DNA of 64,000 nucleotides from contig OZ037836.1 in NCBI GenBank assembly GCA_964035575.1, positions 1,674,001-1,738,000 of the forward strand, written 5' to 3'. Origin of the DNA: Rhynchopus sp. YZ270_cl-10 (taxonomy: Eukaryota > Euglenozoa > Diplonemea > Diplonemida > Diplonemidae). A program made the translations under genes and the position numbers. Each line of letters starts with the position of its first letter. Positions within the stretch are counted from its first letter, which is position 1. The notes under the pieces were generated by a model. The model did not search any database. It was not told where the DNA came from and worked only from the letters and a program-made list of their open reading frames with translations. Shown here piece by piece: positions 1 to 9,511 of the stretch.

Positions 1-230
1 AGGATTGCCAAAAAAAACTAAATTTCCCCACAACCTTCCTTCAACCCCCTTGTAGGGGCACAGCCCAGGGTGGTAAGGTAGGGTCTTGAAATCGAGGGGG
101 TAAAAGGGTCAATTTTTGCAACCCAGATTTTTGGGGAAATTTGTGGAGAGTTTTGTTAGTTTTTGTACGCTTCGATTACATATCATTTTGCCCCCCCTTT
201 TTGCCACCTCTACTTAATACACTCTTTCAG
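1..230. other. Noncoding; possible intron upstream of first exon
   Basis: No credible coding sequence. Positions 60-135 resemble the stretch at about 25,815-25,900 (both run gtagggt...gaaat...gggtcaattttnnaacccngattttngngaaa), so it is at least partly a dispersed repeat. The stretch ends in a pyrimidine-rich tract and CAG at 228-230, a plausible splice acceptor for the short reading frame that follows. If cis-spliced, the rest of the gene lies left of the window. Confidence 0.45.
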
Positions 231-521
231 GTCCTGGACGAAGCAGCCGCGATGGCGACAGCGGACGCAGGTACGACCTTGGGCACCACAACGGGGTCGT
301 GCGAGGACAACGGGAGCGATGGGGAGGGGTCGGGAGAAGGGGCTGATGCTGGTGGTGCTGGTGGTGCCAGCACCTCGACTCTGCCTTCACTGAACGCACA
401 CAAGGTGAACATCAAAAGCACGCCACAACCTGCCAAGGGCGCAGACACACCCGACAACGCAGAGGCCGCAGCGAACACACTACCCCCCACTGCGGTGCAA
501 ACCCCCGCTGTGTGCTGCTGA
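231..521 (+). CDS. Last exon or very small gene, C-terminus ending Val-Cys-Cys
   Basis: Starts just after the acceptor-like tract ending at 230 and stays open to the TGA at 519-521. Read from the acceptor it begins VLDEAAAMATADAG; read alone from the ATG at 252 it is 89 residues. The sequence is Gly/Ala/Thr/Ser-rich, low in complexity, and ends in VCC. A terminal Cys-Cys is the geranylgeranylation motif of many Rab GTPases, and a low-complexity hypervariable tail before it is also Rab-like, but none of the GTPase G motifs are in the window. Best reading: 3' exon of a gene that starts outside the window, perhaps a Rab-like protein. The alternative is a spurious frame. Composition fits the other coding regions here (GC-rich against AT-rich flanks). 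Confidence 0.35.
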   Translation, partial: VLDEAAAMATADAGTTLGTTTGSCEDNGSDGEGSGEGADAGGAGGASTSTLPSLNAHKVNIKSTPQPAKGADTPDNAEAAANTLPPTAVQTPAVCC

Positions 522-817
522 CCCTTGAGGGGAACCATGCAGAGAGGTGCACAGAGGGATTCGTGTTTCACCCTCCCTCCTCCGTTTATTTTTTTTCTCT
601 CGAGGTGCCTAACCAAAGAATAATCTAATCAGACTAAGCAAACGAGAGGCTGAGGGATCATCTTATACGCTTTTCTTCTTGCGTTTGGTATAGACACCCA
701 AGCAGTATTCATTATTTATTTTTGCCCCCCTTTCGTCTTTGTTTTCTTTATACAAACGGCAAGTGGATGCGTAATAATTTTGCAGACAGTAATGCACTAG
801 TTGTTAGGAAATAATAC

Positions 818-875
818 ATTCAATGAAATCATTTGTGTAGAAAAGTTTCGAGGATGTAGGTTTTATTCTTTTGCC
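818..875 (+). repeat. Mini-element copy 1 (AATGAAATCATTTGTGTAG family)
   Basis: About 55 bp: ttCAATGAAATCATTTGTGTAG, then AAAAGTTTCGAGGATGTAGG and TTTTATT. Nearly identical copies are at 35,401-35,460, 59,248-59,302, and inverted at 59,507-59,565 and 60,917-60,975. Confidence 0.75.
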
Positions 876-1936
876 CCAATACTAACTAATCCGTTCCTCC
901 CCCCTCGTTTTTTTTTTTTGCCATCACAACAACGCCTGTCCACCTCCGTTCAGTGTTTCCACATTGAATTTGAGTGGACAGGTGTTGAGTGACTAACACC
1001 TCAAATTTTTACTTTGCTTTTACTGTTTTTGTCGTCACGCTTTATTTATTTATCATTGTTGTTGGGTTGGGAAATAAAGCCCCATTGTGAGAGGGTGAGT
1101 TGCAGTAGTAACGTAATGGTGTTGTGTTCTGGTTACGTTTATAATCAGTGTTTAAGATTGGAGGGGGTTTTTTTTTTTGGGGAGAAATAATTGCCTTTTT
1201 TTTCTATTTTGTTTTCACATTTTTTCTATTACTGAACATGATTTGCAGCCAACGATAAATTTGTCCTCTTTCAAAATAAATTTTGCAAAAAAAAAAAAAA
1301 AGTAGTGGAGTTCATCCTCGGGTGTCTACACTAATACAACCAAGTTTTCAAAAAAAGAAGAAAAAAAAAAATGTGCAGCCACGCAAGTGGTCCTGCCTTG
1401 CTAGCCTTCGCCGGATCTCATGCCTTTTAACTCTCGCCACGATGTTTCCACATTGTGGCAGAAGGGGTTCAAATATGACCTTTTGTAACAAAAAGGTGAC
1501 TAAGCAAACTAAGAGGCTTAGGGTCATCTTATGTGTCGCCCCAAACCCTCTTTCATCTCTAGTTTTCTTGTATCCAAACGTCGAGTGGTGATGCGTAATC
1601 ATTCCCATCTTTGATTTCATGCAATGCAGAAAGGAAAGTGAACACCGTACACCAACTCCCTTGCTTTTTTTTCTATTCTAGGGTTGGAGTAGATCCACAC
1701 TTCGCCGACAGGTTGGGGTGTGTGCGTTTCAACACAACTTCCCTTTTTTTGTCTTTTTTTGTTTTATTGTTGCGGGTCCCTCCCGTTTGTGACACTTCTG
1801 CCTTGAAAAATACCAGAATCAAATTTTTATTTTTTTTCTCAACCGTGTGTGTGGTCACGTTTCTGCGTTCGTACGACCTCCACCAATGCTTTCCCCCACG
1901 CACTCCGTGCCTTCTTCCCACCATGATTGCCTCCTT

Positions 1937-1984
1937 CAGTGTTCTGATGTCCTCTCCTACTCCCACAACCCCACCACACAATAG
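1937..1984 (+). promoter_or_regulatory. Candidate splice or trans-splice acceptor(s) for LRR gene
   Basis: A pyrimidine-rich stretch ends in CAG at 1937-1939 and again in TAG at 1982-1984, 24 bp before the ATG. Either could give a short 5' UTR. Placement rests only on the tract plus AG and on the same arrangement before the other genes here. Confidence 0.35.
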
Positions 1985-2008
1985 AGCAACACAAAAAAGA
2001 AGACAAAA

Positions 2009-3796
2009 ATGGACGTAACCATCAAGGGGTACGACGACAACTTGTTCATGATCGAGGTGGGTGTGGATGACACAACGGAGACGATGCGGCAGAAGGTGGC
2101 GTCTGCAGTGGGGTTGGCTGAGGACAGCTTCCACATGGGCTTCGGAGGGAAGGACGAAGGAGAGGACATCACGCAGCTGAGTGCTGGAGACACAATCATC
2201 CTCACGAAAACTAAGAAGTACGCAGCCCGAGCAGAGCTTCATGCGTTGGGTGAGACGGACATCACTGCAGAGCGGTTGGAGGAGGTGGAGGATCCTGAGG
2301 TGGCGTGTTTGCTTCTGCAGGCGGAGGTTGCGACTGTCATTCCGAAAGGGTTCTTGTCGTGTTCATCGTTAACGAGACTTGATCTGAGCTCTGTTTCGTG
2401 TGTGATGGAAGTTGGTGAAAAATTTCTGGACAGTTGCACAATGTTGACAAGCATCGACCTGTCAGGGTGGAGCAATGTGACGCTCATCGGTAGCTACTTT
2501 CTCAGCGGCTGCAAAGGCTTATCCACTCTGGATCTTTCAGCACTCAGCAACTTGGCAGAAATGGGTGACTACTTTCTCTACGGCTGCAAAGGTTTAACCA
2601 CTCTGGATCTTTCAGCACTCAGCAACTTGACGCGCATCGGTAGCTACTTTCTCTACGGCTGCAAAGGCTTAACCACCCTCGATCTTTCAGCACTCAGCAA
2701 CTTGACGCGCACCGACAGCTACTTTCTCGACGGCTGCACAGGTTTAACCACGCTGGATCTTTCACCACTCAGCAACTTGACAGAAATCGGTGAAAGCTTT
2801 CTCAGCGGCTGCGAAGGCTTATCCACTCTGGATCTTTCAGCACTCAGCAACTTGGCAGAAATGGGTGACTACTTTCTCTACGGCTGCAAAGGTTTAACCA
2901 CTCTGGATCTTTCAGCACTCAGCAACTTGACGCGCATCGGTAGCTACTTTCTCTACGGCTGCAAAGGCTTAACCACCCTCGATCTTTCAGCACTCAGCAA
3001 CTTGACGCGCACCGACAGCTACTTTCTCGACGGCTGCACAGGTTTAACCACGCTGGATCTTTCACCACTCAGCAACTTGACGCTCATCGGTAGCTGCTTT
3101 CTCTACGGCTGCGAAGGTTTAACCACTCTGGATCTTTCACCACTCAGCAACTTGACAAAAATCGGTGAAAGCTTTCTCAGCGGCTGCAAAGGCTTATCCA
3201 CTCTGGATCTTTCAGCACTCAGCAACTTGGCAGAAATCGGTGACTACTTTCTCTACGGCTGCAAAGGTTTAACCACTCTGGATCTTTCAGCACTCAGCAA
3301 CTTGACGCGCATCGGTAGCTGCTTTCTCTCCGGCTGCAAAGGCTTATCCACTCTGGATCTTTCACCACTCAGCCACTTGGCAGAAATCGGTGACTACTTT
3401 CTCTACGACTGCAAAGGTTTAACCACTCTGGATCTTTCGCCACTCAGCAACTTGACGCGCATCGGTAGCTGCTTTCTCTCCGGCTGCAAAGGCTTATCCA
3501 CTCTGGATCTTTCAGCACTCAGCAACTTGACAGAAATCGGTGACTACTTTCTCTACGGCTGCAAAGGTTTAATCACTCTGGATCTCTCTCCACTCAGCAG
3601 AGTTAAGGTTGTTAATTTGTACTTTCTTACGAACTGCACTTCGTTGAAGAGTCTTCACCTTACCGGCTGCAGCAGTGCTGTGTCCGACACAGTAGTGAAG
3701 TGCGAGCTGAGCAAGCTTGTGGTTGAAGCACGTCCGAAACGCAGCAGAGATAAATCCCCCCAGCAAGCACACAAACGGCAGAGACACGCACAATGA
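2009..3796 (+). CDS. Ubiquitin-like plus leucine-rich-repeat protein
   Basis: 595 residues, intron-free. Residues 1-70 look like a ubiquitin-type beta-grasp fold: MDVTIKGYDDNLFMIEVGVD, then DTTETMRQKVASAVGL and a GKDEGEDITQLSAGDTIILTK tail, matching the strand-helix-strand order of ubiquitin-like domains. From about residue 115 come 17 LRRs of exactly 25 residues (75 bp), consensus LTTLDLSxLSNLTxIGxxFLxGCKG, of the BspA/LRR_5-like kind known from protists and some bacteria, then one degenerate capping repeat. The tail is basic (RPKRSRDK, HKRQRH), possibly nuclear-targeting. No signal peptide or membrane segment, so cytosolic or nuclear. The start follows AAAA directly after the candidate acceptor. 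Repeats 3-6 and 7-10 are almost identical at DNA level, a 300-bp duplication. Probable role: protein-binding scaffold or adaptor; the partner is unknown. Confidence 0.85.
   Translation: MDVTIKGYDDNLFMIEVGVDDTTETMRQKVASAVGLAEDSFHMGFGGKDEGEDITQLSAGDTIILTKTKKYAARAELHALGETDITAERLEEVEDPEVACLLLQAEVATVIPKGFLSCSSLTRLDLSSVSCVMEVGEKFLDSCTMLTSIDLSGWSNVTLIGSYFLSGCKGLSTLDLSALSNLAEMGDYFLYGCKGLTTLDLSALSNLTRIGSYFLYGCKGLTTLDLSALSNLTRTDSYFLDGCTGLTTLDLSPLSNLTEIGESFLSGCEGLSTLDLSALSNLAEMGDYFLYGCKGLTTLDLSALSNLTRIGSYFLYGCKGLTTLDLSALSNLTRTDSYFLDGCTGLTTLDLSPLSNLTLIGSCFLYGCEGLTTLDLSPLSNLTKIGESFLSGCKGLSTLDLSALSNLAEIGDYFLYGCKGLTTLDLSALSNLTRIGSCFLSGCKGLSTLDLSPLSHLAEIGDYFLYDCKGLTTLDLSPLSNLTRIGSCFLSGCKGLSTLDLSALSNLTEIGDYFLYGCKGLITLDLSPLSRVKVVNLYFLTNCTSLKSLHLTGCSSAVSDTVVKCELSKLVVEARPKRSRDKSPQQAHKRQRHAQ
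2509..3583 (+). repeat. 75-bp coding tandem repeat with 300-bp higher-order unit
   Basis: In-frame 75-bp LRR units. The block 2,518-2,817 is repeated nearly base for base at 2,818-3,117, so four repeats were duplicated together, followed by a few differences in the last unit. Confidence 0.85.
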
Positions 3797-4917
3797 CGAT
3801 GAGGTGTGCTGCATAACGGGCTTCCTCAAGTAGCTCCTCCAGCGAAAGCAGACATGGTGGCAGTTTAGTGAGGACACATCAGTTGGCAAATGTTTGTTTA
3901 ATGTTGATGAGGGTAGCATCGGTTTGTAATGTGGTCCACGTTTTTGTGGGAATTGTCAAGATCTTGATCACAACGATGAAGATTTGGGCTGTGTAAAATG
4001 TTTGTCTTCTTTGCCTTGTCGGGTGTGTGCACTGTATGTGAAACAACTGTGGATCTGCAGGTACGTGCTCTGATGTTTATTCAGTGTGGTGTGTTGTGGT
4101 TTTGTTATGTTTTTACGTTTTTTTTACATTTGTAGAAGAAGGGACCTTGCGAACATTCTTTCGCAGGTGGGTACAAGCTGTCACCGTGTCACTCACTTCC
4201 CATCTCAACAATTCTCCTTGAAAGAAAAATACGTTGTTTTATATTTTTGTTGCATGTATCTTCCAGTCCTGTGGCTGCCTGGAATAACTGGATGCATGCA
4301 ACCCTGCAGTGCCATCAGCCATCTTGAGTTCACGAGATTACTGTGAACATCCGCTGCAGTTGCTGTGTTACATTTTACTGTTTCCTCAGTCCGATAACTT
4401 TTTTATTACGGTGCAGAAGAGGCAGTAGGGCAGACCAACTACCAAAGGTGGGGTCTGTGCTAGAGGGAAGCGGTTACGTTTTCAGGGTGTTCACTGTACG
4501 TGAGACAACTGACGTGCTCTGTTGTTTATCCAGGATCACGAACCTAGGTCATTTGAAAAGCATATTCGGGGATGGTGTATGGGGACAGGAAGGGTAACAC
4601 ACAAGGTGGTCGCCCTTCTTTATTAGCACTCCATATGTTAGGGTTTTGTGCATTGCTTCTTTCATTTGTTTTGCAGTCAGAGGAAGAGACCGACAGCCGC
4701 CATCCGGAATAAAACGGTACATTTTACCCCCCTGTTTTCATAATTCTCCCACACCCTTTTTTTTAATGAACAAGATAAAACAATAAGCTCGCGTTTCTTT
4801 TATCGAACAGATTTTATTCTCCGCCCCGTACCCAAAACGTAAACACCACTTTGAATCAGAAAAAATATTTTCCTCTCCTTTTTTCTTCCACACGCGCTGG
4901 TTTTTGTATTTCGCTAA
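3797..4917. other. Intergenic, degenerate direct repeats with acceptor-like sites
   Basis: No gene seen. A phrase of about 60 bp at 4,026-4,090 (gtgcactgtatgtgaaacaactg ... gtgctctgatgtttat) recurs diverged at 4,486-4,540. A T-rich tract followed by a purine-rich AGAAGAGG-type stretch occurs three times (near 4,120, 4,400 and 4,665). These could be remnants of a duplicated noncoding unit or small untranslated exons; the sequence does not decide. Confidence 0.35.
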
Positions 4918-5095
4918 TTTTTATCAAAAAGCTTTCCCTTGTTTCGAGTGCGAAACGTTTCTCCATGTATTGCACGGGAAACAATATGACAAACAGGTGC
5001 AGGGTGGTTCCGTGCTTATCATAGAACCTGGCACCTTGTGTGTCTCCCAAAAACCAAAAAAGCGTTGTGTGTGTAGTTTTGAAGGAAGGAAAAAT
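4918..5095 (+). repeat. Dispersed repeat, about 180 bp
   Basis: Closely matches 31,316-31,490 (tttcgagtgngaaangtttctccatgtattgcacgg through ccaaaaagcgttgtgtgtg). Part of it (ggtggttccatgcatatcatagaacctggcacc) appears once more at 31,180-31,225. The inverted-repeat element beginning at 5,096 interrupts it. Confidence 0.7.
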
Positions 5096-7516
5096 AAAAG
5101 GGAAATATTCATATTGGAACCGAAACTTTGGGGAACCGGTCATTTCGGAACCGGGAACCGGGGAACCGGGAACCATACGGGGGGAACCAGGGAACCGGTT
5201 CCCGGGGACCGGTTCCCTGGTTCCCGTGTGGTTCCCCTGTGGTTCCCCGTTACTGGGTACTGGGTACTGGGTACTGGGTACTGGGTACTGGGTACTGGGT
5301 ACTGGGTACTGGGTACTGGGTACTGGGTACTGGGTACTGGGTACTGGGTACTGGGTACTGGGTACTGGGTACTGGGTACTGGGTACTGGGTACTGGGTAC
5401 TGGGTACTGGGTACTGGGTACTGGGTACTGGGTACTGGGTACTGGGTACTGGGTACTGGGTACTGGGTACTGGGTACTGGGTACTGGGTACTGGGTACTG
5501 GGTACTGGGTACTGGGTACTGGGTACTGGGTACTGGGTACTGGGTACTGGGTACTGGGTACTGGGTACTGGGTACTGGGTACTGGGTACTGGGTACTGGG
5601 TACTGGGTACTGGGTACTGGGTACTGGGTACTGGGTACTGGGTACTGGGTACTGGGTACTGGGTACTGGGTACTGGGTACTGGGTACTGGGTACTGGGTA
5701 CTGGGTACTGGGTACTGGGTACTGGGTACTGGGTACTGGGTACTGGGTACTGGGTACTGGGTACTGGGTACTGGGTACTGGCACCTTGACAGCTTACAGG
5801 TTACGGTGAAGATAAGGTATGTAAATGTGTTTAACTTTCAGTTACTTGTGTAGATTCAACAAGACGTCCAGTGGTTTGCGGTATTTTTTTAGTGTCTGTT
5901 TTAGTGTGAGTTTTGAAAAGGTTCTGTTGATAGTACAACGCTTTCGTACGCCGTGTTTCACCACTTTTTTCATTAACCTAACTACTTCTACGTTTGTACA
6001 CCATAACTTAATCACACCCCACATTTATACAGGATCGTGAAATATGACTGTATCTGCGATTGCGATGAAAGAAGCTTCGCCTCGTCCGACATTCAACAAC
6101 TCAAAATTCAACGGGTGTTCACCCGCATCAGTCTATTCTGGTTTGCGGGTGAAATACCTGGGGGTGGAAGGGTGGGGGGAACATTTTGTCAGTCACTGCT
6201 ATAGCCATTTAACCCAGGGAGCATAGCTAGTGCAAGAAATTCGACTTTGGAAACCTTCCGGAAGGTCTGTCCTCTGCTCGCGGAGGACTAGACACAAGAA
6301 AATATTGCATTCCCCCAGAAAACCAGTGCACAATTCACACTCCTTGTGGGTGGTCTTGTTGCCTTTTTTGTCATAATAATTTTGGCCCAGGCATGCTCTT
6401 GAAGCATGACAATTTAGTGTGTATGGGGCAGGGTGTTGTTTTGTTCTGAATTCTCTTTGTTATAACATCTAAGTCAATCGCGGGTGGTGGTTTGTGTAGC
6501 GTGAGGCACTACTTACTTCCTGCGGCTGCTAAAGCGTTATTTCTTCGGATTTAACAACGTACAGCGTAACATAGTGGATTCGCCTGGTCGACACAACCTT
6601 TGATAGATATGGGATAACCAACCCCCTTCGACCCCTCGTGGGTTCACTGAACAAGCCCTAGTGGTAGTTAAACGCGATTGACATTTACATTCCTAGAGAT
6701 GAAAGAACAAGATAACACTTCTGTACCCGCGCATCAAAATTGTGGAAAACTTTGCACCCCAAACACCCTCAACAATGCCCGCCAAAAGGCGCCTTGTTGC
6801 TGGGAGTTGGTTCTCATGTTTGATACCTGCACAGCGGGCATTCCTCTGAGTCCAACGCATGTTTGGCCTGTCTGCGGCGTTGTACTTCAGGTGCACGAAG
6901 ACAGGGTCTGGTGGTAAATTTTGCGTAGTGTCGCATTCCCTCATGTGTGGGTCACTCACACTTGGCGGTCATGTGCCACTGCGTGGGTCTGGGAATTTGG
7001 GTACCTGGGTACAGGAAATTTGTTGTGGAAGACATCAACCACCATGCATTGAGGAGGGTAAGACAGTGGTCGCAGTTTCTACTTGATAGCATTACAACAT
7101 TTAACTTCTCCACGGGGGTCTTGGGCCGTTCACCTCGGTTATACCTTGACTACCGGAAGATATTCTTTGCCTTTTTGGTCTCTAGAATATCCGGTCTTCC
7201 CGAACGGAGGCACACTTTGTGTGTTACTACGACCTGGCAATTTCCAGCAGTAGGTTAAGTAATCTTTCTTGTAAATTGTTGGATCATTATCTCCTCAGTG
7301 CATGAATGCCCCACGTGACTGGACACTTTTGTGTTTGTCATGTGGAGCTGTGGTTGCTCTTTCACGACTTTTTTCCTTGTACACCAGTGTGCCGGTACCT
7401 GGGCACCTGGGTACCTGGGTTCCCCCGTATGGTTCCCGGGAACCGGTTCCCCGGTTCCCGGTTCCGAAATGACCGGTTCCCCAAAGTTCCGGTTCCAATA
7501 TGAATATTTCCCTTTT
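5096..7516. mobile_element. Inverted-repeat-bounded element carrying a TACTGGG array
   Basis: The ends are inverted copies about 90 bp long: 5,096-5,185 reads AAAAGGGAAATATTCATATT then repeated GGGAACCGG blocks, and 7,420-7,516 is its reverse complement with few differences. No clear target-site duplication. Inside are the heptamer array (5,251-5,781) and a unique body, 6,195-7,320, which recurs in pieces within the composite at 20.65-26.19 kb: 6,195-6,680 matches 20,930-20,953 plus 21,849-22,255; 6,680-7,010 matches about 24,704-25,300; 6,940-7,320 matches 24,060-24,420 inverted. No transposase seen, so probably non-autonomous. Confidence 0.65.
5251..5781. repeat. Perfect heptamer array (TACTGGG), about 76 copies
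   Basis: Every copy I read is identical. The unit has no stop in any frame on either strand, so it creates long false reading frames (YWVLGTG or PVPSTQY repeats). The homogeneity implies recent expansion or constant turnover. It is flanked by GGTTCCC-rich sub-terminal repeats of the surrounding element. Confidence 0.97.
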
Positions 7517-7775
7517 CTTTATACAAAAACCAACTCTCCACAAGACTCCCTTCACATCCCCTCCTTAGTACTACTTCGAAACTAAACAAAAACTTTTTTT
7601 TCCACTTTTTGTCCCCCTTTTTTTTTTAAACTTTCTTACCCCCCTACCCCCTACCCCTCCCCCCCCTCAGGAAGAACGGGGCATTCTATTCTGGTTTCCC
7701 CTACATCGCCTCCACCACCTCCTCCCTCCTCCTCCTTCTCCCTCCCGCTCTCTTCTTCCCTCCCTCCTCCAAAAA
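7517..7775 (+). promoter_or_regulatory. 5' flank of transporter gene with acceptor-like tract
   Basis: Strongly pyrimidine-rich. C-rich tract ends in CAG at 7668-7670; the following 105 bp to the ATG are also CT-rich (ctcctccctcctcc). About 80 bp (7,558-7,640) resemble 19,485-19,616 (gaaactaaac, then cactttttgtccccc, then aaacttt), so the gene's upstream region shares a dispersed repeat. Confidence 0.4.
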
Positions 7776-9473
7776 ATGTCGCTCGATCCAACGGTTTCAT
7801 TCAAAAACTCATCTGTATCTGGATCGAGTACTGTAGGGTCCCGGAATTTGGGGCTTTCGTTTACAAGGTCTTACGCTTCGGGGACGTATGGAGGGGGCCA
7901 TCGGAGGGGTCAGTCTGAGGCGGGGGTGTCGGCTGCGTTCTCTGGTGCAGGGTCGTCTTTTACGGATTATAGTCCGGTGTATGGGAGGTTGCCTGCTGCG
8001 TCTCAGCCGGTGTTGAATACTGTTGACGGCGAATTTTCAGTCGAGCAGCACGGTGAATGCACAGCAGACAGCCGAAGCTACATCAAAGGCACCTCCGAAG
8101 TAGGTGTCCACCCCGACGATGGGCACGCCACCATCATGACCTCAACGGTCGCTTACATGAAGTCGATGCTTGGCCTCGGCCTCATCTCGATGCCCTACAT
8201 CTGCAAGGAGGTCGGCCTAGTACCGTATTGTCTGTTTCTTTTCATTTTTATGTTTCCTTCTCACATTGCGAATATGTGTTTGGCGCATTCAGTTGAAATT
8301 GCTTTGGGGCCGTGGAATGGGTCGGGACCAAGGCTTGTTGAGAGGGCAGACTATGTGACGCTTGGTGTTCTTGCATTTGGACAGCGTGCGAAATGGCCGA
8401 TCATCGGCATCTTCTTCGTGGAGTGCTGGGGGGGCACGTTGCCGATTTTTATAGTGCTATGGGATATCCTTGCAGACTATGTCAAACACATCCCGGTCCT
8501 GCAGCACAGCTACGTATTCGTCCCCATAATCGGTCTCTGCGTGTTCCCCCTCTGCCTTCTCGACTCGCTCCACGCACTCCGCCATACCTCCATCTTCGGC
8601 GTCTTCGGCGTGACAACCCTTGGCATTTCTCTCGCATACTGGTCCGGCAAATCCGAAAACGATTTCACATCTACAGTTAAAAACGATTCTTTGAAAATCT
8701 CAGGAATCGCTTTGCTTCCGGTTTTTGTGCTGACCTATATGGGTCAATACAACTTCATCGGGGTGTACCGGGAGTTGAAGGAACGGAGCCCCGCAAGGGT
8801 GAACGTAGTGTCCATTCTTAGTCTCGTTCTCTCATTCATTGTGAATGCGCTGGCAGGGATTTGCGGGTATTGGGCGTTTGCCGAGGATACGAATGAGGAC
8901 ATCTTCAAAAACTACGCAGATCTTTCAATCGGACACAACGTAATCTCTGGCGCTGCTTCTCATGGGGTTCGTGTCCTATACGCTTTGAGCATGGCGTTTA
9001 CCGCTCCCGTCTTTTTATTTGAAGCGAGAAACATGGCAGAAGACATTCTCGCAGCACTGTGGGATGACGACGAGGAGAAGCTCCCGCTCAACAAGGAGGA
9101 GGAGGTGAAAGGTGAGGACGTGCTGCCGCAGAAGAATATGAGGAGGAGGGTGGGGGTGATGGCGTTCATGCTGTCGACGTTGTGCTTGGTGGCGGTGGTG
9201 TACCCTCATGTGGTGCAGGCGCTGGCGATTTTAGGGGCGACGACGTCGACTGCGCTGATGCTTGTGCTCCCTCCAGCGTTTGTGTTGCATCTCTCCGCCT
9301 TAATCGGGCAGCCGCTTTCGCCAGTGTCCGCGCTTGCATGCAAAGTGTTCTGCGTCGCAGGGGCGCTGTGTATACCGCTCTTCCTCTCCCTGGTGATCTG
9401 GCAAATGATAGACCCAGCTGACAGTTCGGATAGTTCAGACAGTGTAGGGGGGAATGTGTCCATGTTGTTTTAG
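7776..9473 (+). CDS. Amino acid/auxin permease (AAAP) family transporter
   Basis: 565 residues, intron-free. A Ser/Gly-rich cytosolic N-terminus of about 115 residues precedes the family hallmark GHATIMTSTVAYMKSMLGLG with LISMPYI, the unwound first helix where AAAP carriers bind substrate. About 11 hydrophobic segments follow: near GLVPYCLFLFIFMFPSHIAN, WPIIGIFFVECWGGTLPIFI, YVFVPIIGLCVFPLCLL, SIFGVFGVTTLGISLAYW, IALLPVFVLTYMGQYNFIG, VVSILSLVLSFIVNALAG, VLYALSMAFTAPVFLFEARN, VMAFMLSTLCLVAVVYPHV, ALMLVLPPAFVLHLSAL and CVAGALCIPLFLSLVIW. This is the usual AAAP topology. A charged loop (DDDEEKLPLNKEEEVKGED) lies before the ninth. Predicted role: proton- or sodium-coupled uptake or vacuolar export of neutral amino acids; the exact substrate cannot be read. 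The ATG follows CCAAAAA after a CT-rich leader. Looks intact. Confidence 0.93.
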   Translation: MSLDPTVSFKNSSVSGSSTVGSRNLGLSFTRSYASGTYGGGHRRGQSEAGVSAAFSGAGSSFTDYSPVYGRLPAASQPVLNTVDGEFSVEQHGECTADSRSYIKGTSEVGVHPDDGHATIMTSTVAYMKSMLGLGLISMPYICKEVGLVPYCLFLFIFMFPSHIANMCLAHSVEIALGPWNGSGPRLVERADYVTLGVLAFGQRAKWPIIGIFFVECWGGTLPIFIVLWDILADYVKHIPVLQHSYVFVPIIGLCVFPLCLLDSLHALRHTSIFGVFGVTTLGISLAYWSGKSENDFTSTVKNDSLKISGIALLPVFVLTYMGQYNFIGVYRELKERSPARVNVVSILSLVLSFIVNALAGICGYWAFAEDTNEDIFKNYADLSIGHNVISGAASHGVRVLYALSMAFTAPVFLFEARNMAEDILAALWDDDEEKLPLNKEEEVKGEDVLPQKNMRRRVGVMAFMLSTLCLVAVVYPHVVQALAILGATTSTALMLVLPPAFVLHLSALIGQPLSPVSALACKVFCVAGALCIPLFLSLVIWQMIDPADSSDSSDSVGGNVSMLF

Positions 9474-9511
9474 AATCTTTTTTTTTTGTTTTTTTTTTTT
9501 TTTGAAGTTTT

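Larger units (their letters stand above)
522..2008. other. Intergenic region with dispersed short repeats
   Basis: No gene seen. It holds two copies of a repeat about 110-160 bp long, at 628-785 and 1,496-1,600 (hairpin gactaag...ctnag, then catcttat, ending caaacg-cGAGTGG-style then gatgcgtaat; relatives at 10,827, 14,591, 29,490 and 31,096). One copy of the AATGAAATCATTTGTGTAG mini-element lies at 818-875. A short A-tailed repeat lies at 1,303-1,360 (starts GTGGAG, ends AAGTTTTC then poly-A). The last 150 bp are pyrimidine-rich, with AG at 1938-1939 and 1983-1984 as candidate splice acceptors for the LRR gene. Confidence 0.5.

Noticed and set aside
2009-3796. Bacterial origin of the LRR gene
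   Set aside because: BspA-like LRRs also occur widely in protists; base composition and flanking layout match the other genes here.
5251-5781. CRISPR array or telomere
   Set aside because: There are no spacers between units, and TACTGGG arrays are internal and differ from TTAGGG-type telomere repeats.
4904-5853. Overlapping 200-300 residue frames of YWVLGTG or PVPSTQY repeats
   Set aside because: A 7-bp unit without a stop in any phase opens all frames on both strands; these are artefacts of the TACTGGG array.
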